Source: Kribbella pratensis (GTDB taxonomy: Bacteria > Actinomycetota > Actinomycetes > Propionibacteriales > Kribbellaceae). Taken from it: a stretch of 64,000 nt of DNA. The position numbers and the translations under genes were made by a program. Shown here one piece after another: positions 40,301-47,465 of this stretch (the first letter of the stretch is position 1; each line of letters starts with the position of its first letter). The stretch lies in contig NZ_SODU01000002.1 of NCBI RefSeq assembly GCF_004366075.1, positions 1,302,758 to 1,366,757 on the forward strand, written 5' to 3'. The notes under the pieces are model-generated. The model saw only the letters and a program-made list of their open reading frames with translations, ran no database searches and was not told the origin of the DNA.

Positions 40301-42782
40301 TGACGGTCAGCAGCGCTCCTTGCTCCACCAAGCCCATGACGTCAGCGATTGGGTGGTCATCATCGACCGTACCCTTGGTCTGGAGTACTTCGACCGCGCC
40401 TCTGACCCCAGCCGCGGCAGCGACTTCGTGATCGACTACATCGCCGGCCGAGTTGGGCTCGGTCGCCAGGTGCTCGTCAGCTCGCGCAAGATCGAGGAGC
40501 TCCGAGGGCTGCTGACCCCGGTGATCAGCGACCACGGCATCGCGGTCGAGGACCGGCACCTGCAGACCTTCTTCGAGCAGCTCCGGCTGCTCTCGGGAAG
40601 CCTCGCATTCAAGCTATCGTCGGCGGCCCGCAACCAGCGGTCCGAGGTGCTCGGCCTCGCGTTGGCCCGACTCTACCTCGAGGGCCAGCGGGTCCTCGGA
40701 GACCAGATCGTCATTCCCCTCGATGCCCATCAGGAGCTGTACGCCGAGGCACGTCGCCGGTCCGGGGTGGAAAGGTCGCTGCGGCGTACAGACCTCGCGT
40801 TGTTCTCGTTCGACGCGAAGGCACGGACCATCACCTGCCGACTGGTGGAGGTCAAGGCGTACTCGTCGATCCGCAGCGTCACCGAGTACGAGGCGTTGCA
40901 GCGGTCGATCATCGAGCAGGTCGAGACCTCCCGGGCGGTGCTGGCTGCGCAGTTCGACCCGAACCTGCACGACCCCGACCGGGTCGACCGCGCAGTGAAG
41001 AATGTCGAGTTCGGTGCGCTGTTGCGCTTCTACTTGGAGCGCGCCGAGCGTTACAAGATGGTCGGCCGCTCCGTCAGCACGCACGCTCGCCGTCTCCTGC
41101 AGACCCTCGACGACGGCTTTACACTCTCGTTCGAGCGGATCGGGCTCATCTTCGAGCTCGCGGGGGACAGTAGCGAACCGGAGCTCGTCGACGGGGTCGA
41201 GTTCCACCACATCGGCCGCGACGAGATCGACGAACTACTCGACGCGGTCCCGACGAACCTCGACCGCCCCGGCGACCGCACCGAGCAGTATGCCGTCACT
41301 GTTCCAGCCCTCACCCGTACGCGACGGGAAGGCGCCGCCTTCCGGGCGGCGACCCTCGAGCCGATCGATGATGTGGCCCCAGATGAGGCCGATGAAGGGC
41401 AGCCGACTCGTAGCGGGCAGGCTTCGCACGAGGAGGAGCAGCCCCTTGAAGGGACGCCGCCAGTGCCCGCTTCGATCACCACAGGGTCCACTGCTGAGCC
41501 GGTTTCCGCGTCAGTTGCGTCCACTACCAGCAGCGAACAAGCAACGGATTCGGAGCGACGAGAGGTGGAGCAGCCCCGCACTGCAGCGCCGTCGATCGTG
41601 GTCGGCACCAACGGGATCTCGCCCCAATGGGCAATGCTCGGCGAGGTCGCTGGCGGGCGGAAGACCGGCCTCGACCTCAACGAGACCCATACGATCAGCC
41701 TCTTCGGCGTTCAAGGGGGCGGCAAGAGCTACACCCTGGGGTCGCTTATTGAGGGTGCCACACTGCCTGCCTCAGGAATCAACGAACTGCCCCGCCCGCT
41801 GGCGACCATCGTGTTCCATTACAGCCGCACTCAGGACTACGCACCCGAGTTCACGTCGGTGATCGAAGCCAACGATCAGGATGCGCAGCTGGCGATCTTG
41901 CGGCAGCGGTACGGCGCCGAACCAAAGGCCCTGGACGATGTAGTGCTCCTCACCCCGGTCGCCCAAGTGGCGGAACGACGCGCTGAGCTTCCGGGCATTG
42001 ACGTGCAGCCACTGCTCTTCGGGTCCGGGGAGCTTCAGGCTGCACACTGGTCATTCCTACTCGGCGCGGTTGGGAATCAGGCGATGTACATACGACAGCT
42101 CAAGCAGATCTTCCGCGCCAACCGGACGTCGCTGAGCCTCGACACGATCCGCCGCGGCGTCGACGCCTCGACGATGGCCGACAACATGAAGGACCTCGCC
42201 TTCCAGCGCCTCGATCTGGCGGCCGAGTACATCGACGACTCGGTGCGGATCTCTGACTACGTCCATCCCGGGCGGCTGATCATTGTCGACCTGCGCGACG
42301 AGTACATCGAGAAAGACGAGAGCCTCGGTCTCTTCGTCGTCCTCATGCAGCTTTTCGCCGAGGCAACCGACACGGATGGCCGATTCAACAAGCTTGTCGT
42401 CTTCGACGAGGCTCATAAGTACATCGATAGTCCTGACCTCGTTGACGTGCTCGTCGAATCAGTCCGGGAGATGCGGCACAAAGGTATGAGCATTCTGGTC
42501 GCCAGCCAGGACCCGCCATCGGTCCCAATCTCGCTGATAGAGCTCTCCGACGTTGTCATCATGCACAAGATGACGTCGCCCGCCTGGCTGAAGCACATCC
42601 AGAGGGCCAACTCCGCCTTGACGGCGCTCCGCCCCGAACAGCTCGCGCGCTTACAACCAGGTGAAGCCTATGTGTGGGCCGGAAAGGCCTCGGAGCCGGC
42701 CATCACACACTCGGCAGTTCGGATGACCTTGCGACCTCGAATCACCAAGCATGGAGGCCAGACAAAGACAGCGACCGACTGA
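37347..42782 (+). CDS. 1811-residue HerA/FtsK-type ATPase (MAD8-like)
   Basis: One of the largest proteins in the window. The first 1400 residues carry no motif I can name. A region near 1150-1190 (RRTDLALFSFDAKARTITCRLVEVKAYSS) has a D-x(n)-ExK pattern that could be a PD-(D/E)XK-like nuclease fold. A low-complexity linker (about 1345-1410) leads to the ATPase: Walker A FGVQGGGKSYTLG (about 1452), Walker B LVVFDEAHKYID (about 1682) and sensor-like ILVASQDPPSVP, as in HerA/DUF87 helicase-translocases. TTG start overlaps the previous stop (TTGA) behind GAGAGGA. As the last gene of the operon it is the likely DNA-translocating effector. Confidence 0.82.
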   Translation: MTVTAVGLTEPTAAEVRSALEEVLVPHLLGLLSARQAGHCMRVTELDGDLASRLVIRLRSATTPGTVVCLLATDEDVANGDDTLVTSTQLVELRNRPVEEASGPLLVFVPPGLRASAEDSFGVATFEEIELGNAYAMLREELMGRIPAALRDKIGKLAAVLGGKRDGRSTDQAWVRYLLTVAANEYEVDAAGAAVYCFGLVPDLALFTSVDEVPERVGRNRVHVDDLSRGELDERQRVLSLGLSDPSFTASLARFAGKVGLEDRNVWTRRIIIDRDSRGLTFDKWPAPSEREIVLKIDVHTVDLPVVGDDPGQLKRYPSLERLAGQPYLVAGPTGSKDVAAAFTVDPALTPTDGLLKLRVELLSEDGTPTGKAVNVAAGARPKSAYKGTIRNLRKAQLDEGWHRLIVTPIAETDRRIVVATGSGQSELFYVVNADEDEEPPETRAQRHESLMHAIERLSFGRLVEGRSARELAPGEVSWVNGSRSSSYASANIHVAGGGSAEIRLSRLLTQIERDTLISPRELGMWQLAIGHEGPPSAPVRDETPWVEALGPAAEAAFAEFIDIRDTLFAAIANVDGPDESEAVGVVETVHVQALSAEMTAYAANFQKMIAAQAAYVSSVAASERGAALRALAGLQQIDAVAVRYFDALGNFYRVLLVGPTHPLRLLWVSGWCGVGDTWRKELAEHTKAAAADAEASFFDRLDPLGFPFAVPRQDNRALLVAIGNLTPFWTALVPPRTDDAVGLLNRVGAALGVPDAPRTGGSGAQAAVVLAERVERYVRQHSYVRTLVMNVINPGDAGLIVEMLLDLQRRAATKELTYDLRLCTPQTAMPGIGEQLAELTRSDSRFNSDEADAFSARGDSSVPKLAYSIRSMEEFEDRPSEFEAHLTIFVDAFSGEEHETVPLKELAHPPAYGLIQQATTTFDVNDDGTSVTWRKTPVFARPGSAGNSPGDLLAELPRTLALASALVATDGTASDHVPTTTLNLDGQQRSLLHQAHDVSDWVVIIDRTLGLEYFDRASDPSRGSDFVIDYIAGRVGLGRQVLVSSRKIEELRGLLTPVISDHGIAVEDRHLQTFFEQLRLLSGSLAFKLSSAARNQRSEVLGLALARLYLEGQRVLGDQIVIPLDAHQELYAEARRRSGVERSLRRTDLALFSFDAKARTITCRLVEVKAYSSIRSVTEYEALQRSIIEQVETSRAVLAAQFDPNLHDPDRVDRAVKNVEFGALLRFYLERAERYKMVGRSVSTHARRLLQTLDDGFTLSFERIGLIFELAGDSSEPELVDGVEFHHIGRDEIDELLDAVPTNLDRPGDRTEQYAVTVPALTRTRREGAAFRAATLEPIDDVAPDEADEGQPTRSGQASHEEEQPLEGTPPVPASITTGSTAEPVSASVASTTSSEQATDSERREVEQPRTAAPSIVVGTNGISPQWAMLGEVAGGRKTGLDLNETHTISLFGVQGGGKSYTLGSLIEGATLPASGINELPRPLATIVFHYSRTQDYAPEFTSVIEANDQDAQLAILRQRYGAEPKALDDVVLLTPVAQVAERRAELPGIDVQPLLFGSGELQAAHWSFLLGAVGNQAMYIRQLKQIFRANRTSLSLDTIRRGVDASTMADNMKDLAFQRLDLAAEYIDDSVRISDYVHPGRLIIVDLRDEYIEKDESLGLFVVLMQLFAEATDTDGRFNKLVVFDEAHKYIDSPDLVDVLVESVREMRHKGMSILVASQDPPSVPISLIELSDVVIMHKMTSPAWLKHIQRANSALTALRPEQLARLQPGEAYVWAGKASEPAITHSAVRMTLRPRITKHGGQTKTATD

Positions 42783-43458
42783 TCTGAACGCCCCAGCTGC
42801 AAGGGCAGGCGAAGCACTCGCCTTGGTGTCAGGGCGACGCCGATGCCGACGGCCGCCCGACGGCGCGCCTCGAACGAGCGACAGCGGCCACCGGAGTGGG
42901 CGTTGCGCCTCAACTGCCGAGAGATTGTCGACGGCGCGCGCCCAGGCGATCCACGATCTCTCGGACGCTCGCACCTGCCTGCCGCAGATCAGGGATTTTG
43001 ATCCGCTCCTCCGCGGAAAGGAACCGCGTGCTGATCTCGCGTACCGCCAGCCGTCGAGCGGAGCAACGACGCCGACCATCTCGCTCTTGCGGTAGGCCTT
43101 GTAGCCACGAAACTAGTTCGCGCCAGTCGTCCTCGACCCCGGACCTCGCGCGCCGCCATCATGCTCCAACCACGTGCTCCGCAGCTCCACGGACCGCTGC
43201 CGAGCCGACGACGACGGACGGCGCTCGGGACCTTCTTCACACGACGAGACAACAACACAACGTCCCAATCCAGGACGAAGTGTTGCAACCGTCAGTAGAA
43301 ACCACGCCGAAACCAGGGGGTTGGTATTCAGCCGTGACCGAGACCGATGCGTCCTACCGGATCAGCCGACATCAAGATGGCGTTCGTGGCGATGAACTAG
43401 CTCGCGCCTGCGGCTCGGGCGCAGTACGGGTCGTTTGATCGGCTGGCTGAGCGCCTGC
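42783..43458. other. Gap after the defence operon, no gene recognised
   Basis: Frames on both strands are open but show no family pattern or ribosome site. The right part (43362-43458) is the out-of-frame extension of the nuclease-like relic on the minus strand. Confidence 0.4.
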
Positions 43459-44172
43459 CTATTCGTTGGGATGGTTCGCGGCCGTCCCTCGGAGCCGAAC
43501 TCGAAGCGCGCAGATAGAGCGGCCGTGTATGCCTCGAGCAGTCGTTGCGATGAGTGGCCAAAGCTCGGGGACACCTTGGTACTCACTGCCGGATCCTCGC
43601 CGAGGTCGGGACAGTGTCCCACTTGGCCGTGGACCTTCAAGAGAAGCAGCCCGCAGTGGTCGCAGTCGGTCCACACACCACCACGAATTCGTTCGTGGCG
43701 TTCCGGTGTCGTCAGGACTGAACATGAACGCAGTCGGGGAGAAGTTGGTCGCCCACCGCATCGGTCCACCGGGGAGAGAGAACCATCCGTCCTGGTTATC
43801 CCAGTGCCACAGTTCTTCGCGAGTCGTGAATTCGTCAGCTGGCATCGATTTCAAGCTGTCGGGGGCGGGCAGGCCGAGCGGGGCGTAGTAGATGAAGGCT
43901 CGGATCCCTATTCCGGCGCTGAGTGCCTGGCCCTTGCGGATTTCGTCCGAGCGCGGGAAGCCGCCCTTCACCTCGAACCACACCGCATCTGTGGTGTCTG
44001 GGTAGAGAAGGAAGTCCGGCAGGTAGGCGCCGGCGTCGCCAAGGTGGTAGCCCTCCGGCTCGTATAGCCACGGGATGTCGAGACTGTCGAAGAAGACTGC
44101 CCAGCGTGCCTCAAGTCGGGAACGGAAGTGGCAGCCAGCGTAGTGCGTTTCGATCGGGGCGATGCGGCTCAA
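43459..44172 (-). pseudogene. PD-(D/E)XK nuclease-like gene with a frameshift
   Basis: TTG 44172 (AGGAG six bases upstream) opens a protein resembling phage-type nucleases: THYAGCHFRSRLEARWAVFF, WLYEPEGY, LPDFLLYP and VWFEVKGGFP give the D...ExK pattern, intact. The frame holds to about NSWWC near 43690. Beyond that the meaningful sequence continues in another frame (WTDCDHCGLLLLKVHGQVGHCPDLG, then LLEAYTAALSARFEFG), including a CxxC pair and the usual C-terminal helix. A single indel in the GGTGGTGTGTGG stretch at about 43670-43690 explains this. The in-frame product has an unrelated Arg-rich tail, so the gene is probably inactive unless the shift is programmed or a sequencing error. Confidence 0.7.
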
Positions 44173-44532
44173 CCAAGGCTCCTGTTTGAGAGAAGGTCAA
44201 TCGATGGGCTCAGGGGTTCGTCGTCGGGCTGCGTTCGCCGGTATCACGTTTGATGCTTGCGGCTACGTCAATGGCAGCTTGCTCCCGGACGCAGACTTCG
44301 GTCGTGCGCTGATGATCTCCAGACATATCCCGGGCCGTGCCGGCCTAGCATCTCCTGCACGGCACCCAGACCACCTCGAGCCGGCGACCCGTAGGTTCGT
44401 GCTCGGCGCCCTCGGGATGCCGGTGATCATGATCACGCGTCAGCTGTTGTCAGATACGTGTGATCGGGCTTGACTCGCATGCCCGTCTAGCTCTCCATCC
44501 GTGTCTCAGTCGGCCGGCAGACTTATCTCGAG
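44173..44532. other. Gap, no gene recognised
   Basis: A plus-strand frame from about 44203 to 44473 has no recognisable family and poor coding character. I see no RNA gene or clear terminator. Confidence 0.4.
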
Positions 44533-45993
44533 CTACTGCTCGAGATGGCCCTTGAGCGCGGACGTCAGCTGTGTGCGGGTAAGGACCGTTCCCTCTGGCC
44601 AGTCTTTGGCGATGAGCGCGAGGAGGTCGTGATTGAATCCCTCGTTGCCAACCGGGGCAGCGGCCGTGATGTCGTCCAATAGGTGCTCGAGCAAGATCGC
44701 TAAGTTGCTCGGCCCGCCGCCGGAGTACCCGTAGCTGAGCCCGGCGCCCCATCGGTGAGGCGCTGGATAGAGCTCCCCTTCGTCGGTCCGGATCCAGATG
44801 TTGTTGTTCGCGCCGAGGATGACCTCGCTCAGGGCCGACCGTGCGGGAAGCCGGAGGGGTGCGGCCACCTTGTAGGGCTGATCTTCATCGTCGAATCGGA
44901 CAACCGGCACGTCGGTGCGTGGGTCCACCAAGTGAGCCAATGCTTGATCGGCGTCGTCGAAGAGCGCGTAGGCCGCCATCTCGGAATCGCCTGGTTCAAG
45001 GGTTGTGACCCACTCTGCTGCGCTCCTGTCTTCCTGGGGGTTGATTGAGGTGATCGCGGCGTAAGGAAAGTCTCCGCCACCATTCCAGGCGATCATCTCG
45101 CGAACGCTGTCGCGCGCTGCCGTGTCCGTGCGTTTCAGCATCTCGATCCAAGCCGCACGACGGACAACCTCGGGTACCTCGGCTTCGGTGTCGTCGGCCT
45201 GGATCGGCACCGCAGCGATCTGAAGGTGTCCGTTCTTGTATGCGAGGCACTCCGAGACCAGAGCAACATCGTGTTCGCAGAGGCGCCGCGATCCCCGGCG
45301 CATCTCACGGGTGAATGCCGTCAGAGTCCGCGCGATCGGTGAGTCCGCCGGCTCGTCCAGAGCAGCATTGGAGAAGACGTCGACATCGACATCATCCAGT
45401 GGTGCCGACGTCACTTGCTTTGCCCCGGGCCGCCATCGGATGATCTCCTTCGGCTTCCGCAGAGCTGTCGGCCACCATGGAACTGGGTTGCCGAAAATCT
45501 CGGCCAGATCCTCCCAGTTTGGCGAGTACTCTCGGTCCGGCGTTTGAGTATCAACAGCGATCAGTTCAGGCCCGTATGCGTCGTAGCCGTCCCTCACAAC
45601 CACTGCAGCATCCAACTGACGCGTGTCATCGAGCACCCGCCGAACCAGACGCTGACCGGGTAGCCCGGACGCCGCGTAGGACGGATAGATCAGCCCTAGC
45701 CGCCCCAGGCTCGTATCCCAGATCAGTACGGTGTTCCCGCTGGAAACGAGGGCGTTCTGGAACGTCGACGTTTGTCCCCCCGCAGGGCGCTGAAACAGCA
45801 ACGGCGCGCGCCCCTGCAGATCCCGTCCAGCCTGTGCAGCCCACCGCAGAATCGCTGTCTCATAGTAGTAGTCCCGGCCGCCGTCGCGACCCGCAGGCTC
45901 CGGAAAGTCATCCCTCTTCCGCAGCTGCCAGACCCGAGGGCGCGACACTCCAAGCACCCGAGCGACATCGGCCATAAAGACTCGGTCGTCCAC
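44533..45993 (-). CDS. Helix-turn-helix DNA-binding protein with large unknown domain (MAD1-like)
   Basis: A 486-residue protein. Residues 1-60 read as an AlpA/MerR-like helix-turn-helix (VFMADVARVLGVSRPRVWQL, DDFPEPAGRDG). The remaining 420 residues are acidic and unrecognised. The window WDTSLGRLGLIYPSYAASGLPG, repeated tryptophans and a C-terminal stretch on genome-type YGYSGGGPSNLA carry no catalytic motif I know. The methylation-associated defence system includes a helix-turn-helix protein, MAD1, and position beside the MAD2-8-like operon makes this the candidate. The GTG at 45993 has GGAGG six bases upstream. An inverted repeat at 46008-46047 lies just before it and is probably its autoregulatory operator. 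Confidence 0.7.
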   Translation of the reverse strand: MDDRVFMADVARVLGVSRPRVWQLRKRDDFPEPAGRDGGRDYYYETAILRWAAQAGRDLQGRAPLLFQRPAGGQTSTFQNALVSSGNTVLIWDTSLGRLGLIYPSYAASGLPGQRLVRRVLDDTRQLDAAVVVRDGYDAYGPELIAVDTQTPDREYSPNWEDLAEIFGNPVPWWPTALRKPKEIIRWRPGAKQVTSAPLDDVDVDVFSNAALDEPADSPIARTLTAFTREMRRGSRRLCEHDVALVSECLAYKNGHLQIAAVPIQADDTEAEVPEVVRRAAWIEMLKRTDTAARDSVREMIAWNGGGDFPYAAITSINPQEDRSAAEWVTTLEPGDSEMAAYALFDDADQALAHLVDPRTDVPVVRFDDEDQPYKVAAPLRLPARSALSEVILGANNNIWIRTDEGELYPAPHRWGAGLSYGYSGGGPSNLAILLEHLLDDITAAAPVGNEGFNHDLLALIAKDWPEGTVLTRTQLTSALKGHLEQ

Positions 45994-46007
45994 CCGCAAC
46001 CTCCGCT

Positions 46008-46047
46008 CTTACGGTTCCGTTAGCAACGACTCTAACGCATCCGTAAG
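46008..46047. promoter_or_regulatory. 16-bp inverted repeat, probable operator of the MAD1-like gene
   Basis: Arms CTTACGGTTCCGTTAG (46008-46023) and CTAACGCATCCGTAAG (46032-46047) pair at 14 of 16 positions around an 8-base spacer. It sits immediately upstream of the ribosome site of the minus-strand helix-turn-helix gene, where a bound dimer would cover the promoter. Confidence 0.65.
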
Positions 46048-46496
46048 GGCAAGCCAAGGGGGTGCGGCGTGTCGTCGAGTTGCCGAGTGCGTCACCCGTG
46101 GGTGCCCGCGTGATTGCAGGCTCAGCTCGATTGGCGGTGCGACGATCAACGGCTGCTGCGCTGTCCGTCGAAGCGGGTGCTTGTCCAGCTGAGCGTCATC
46201 AAGGTTGAGCAGCCTGGAGCGCGACAGTGGCGATCGGCGGAGTCCTTCATTGATATGACTGCGGACAGGTGCGCTGTAGCTGGGAAGGTTAAGGAGGGTG
46301 GGCGTTCATTGAGCCGCGATCCCGCGTTGACAGGGTTGTGCGCATCGAGATGATGGCCAGGCTGAGCGACCTTCAACGCATCGTGTAGGCGAGCGGCCGT
46401 CGAGTTTGGTGATCTTCGGCTGGCGTCGCCCGCCCTCAGGGCTGTCGGACCCGTAGGATAGAAATGGCGTAAGTCGCCAACGTCAGGAGGAGGCCT
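46048..46496. other. Gap before the AAA-protease pair
   Basis: No gene recognised. It must contain the promoter of the plus-strand AAA/subtilase operon; a low-GC stretch lies near 46455-46475. Confidence 0.4.
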
Positions 46497-47465
46497 GTGG
46501 CTGGGCTGGGGGAGCACATCACTGCGATGGTGCGCAGCCATGCTTCGGGTGACGACTCAGCGTTCTACGCGGTCGCCCTGCAGATTGCCGCCCGTGAGGC
46601 GAAGCAGGGCCACCATACTCTCGCCGCGGACATCAAGAAGGCTGTCGATGCGTCGCGGCAGGCTACCCCGCGCAGCAACGTCACCAAGCTTGCGCAGCCG
46701 CGCGGTGATCTGGCTGAGCTCATCCAGACCTCGCACCCGGACATCAGTCTTCGAGACCTGGTTGTGCCACTGGGGTTGGCGACGCAGATCAAGCAGGTCA
46801 TCGCAGAGCAGAGGCAGCGCAAGCGTCTACTGGACAGCGGGTTCTCGCCGGTGCACAGGCTCTTGCTTGAAGGTCCACCGGGCACGGGGAAGACCATGAC
46901 CGCTTCAGTGCTCGCTCATGAACTGGCTCTGCCGATGCATACGGTTCGCCTGGATGCACTCATGAGCAAGTACATGGGTGAGACGGCGAGCAAGCTCCGC
47001 CTGGTCTTCGACGAGGTCGAGACTCGTCGCGGGGTCTATCTCTTCGACGAGTTCGATGCCTTGGGGGCCGACCGCGCAGGCAATGACGTCGGCGAGGCCC
47101 GGCGCATTCTGAACTCTTTTCTCGTCTTCCTGGAGAATGCCGGACCTGAGTCCCTAGTCGTTGCCGCTACCAACCATCGCGCCATCCTCGACCGTGCGTT
47201 GTTCCGTCGATTCGACCTGGTGCTCACCTACGACCGACCGGACGCGCGGCAGGCCGTAGCAGTGATGCGGGCGCGGCTCGGATCTCTGGTCAAAGGCACC
47301 AGCCTCGCCAAGCTCGGCGAGTATTGCGATGGCCTGAGCCATGCTGATTTGGTGAAGGCCGCCGAGGCCGCAGCGAAGTCAGCGCTGATGCGCGGCGATG
47401 CCCAAGTGGACAGAGAAGATCTGGTCGCGGCCTTGGCCGCCCGACGCTCGTCCAGCGTTGGCTGA
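46497..47465 (+). CDS. AAA-family ATPase paired with a subtilisin-like protease
   Basis: A 322-residue single-domain AAA+ ATPase. Residues 1-95 form a helical N-terminal domain (SHASGDDSAFYAVALQIAAREAKQ). The ATPase has Walker A EGPPGTGKTMTA (about 123-134), a pore-like segment LMSKYMGETASKLR, Walker B VYLFDEFDALG (about 181-191), sensor 1 VVAATNH and arginine-finger-like ALFRRFD. It resembles the spastin/ClpA-like classic AAA clade that remodels proteins. The GTG start follows AGGAGG. Its stop overlaps the TTG start of the protease gene by eight bases, so the two proteins are made together; the ATPase likely feeds or activates the protease. Confidence 0.88.
   Translation: MAGLGEHITAMVRSHASGDDSAFYAVALQIAAREAKQGHHTLAADIKKAVDASRQATPRSNVTKLAQPRGDLAELIQTSHPDISLRDLVVPLGLATQIKQVIAEQRQRKRLLDSGFSPVHRLLLEGPPGTGKTMTASVLAHELALPMHTVRLDALMSKYMGETASKLRLVFDEVETRRGVYLFDEFDALGADRAGNDVGEARRILNSFLVFLENAGPESLVVAATNHRAILDRALFRRFDLVLTYDRPDARQAVAVMRARLGSLVKGTSLAKLGEYCDGLSHADLVKAAEAAAKSALMRGDAQVDREDLVAALAARRSSSVG

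Noticed and set aside
27991..42782. BREX or Pgl (BREX type 2) assignment
   Set aside because: The NERD-kinase recalls PglW, but no PglZ phosphatase, BrxC/PglY ATPase or BrxA/B is present, and a separate S subunit and HerA-like protein are. DISARM is excluded by the lack of drmA/B/C-type genes.
44162..44473. 103-residue plus-strand frame
   Set aside because: No family pattern, no convincing ribosome site, and it overlaps the start of the minus-strand nuclease-like gene.
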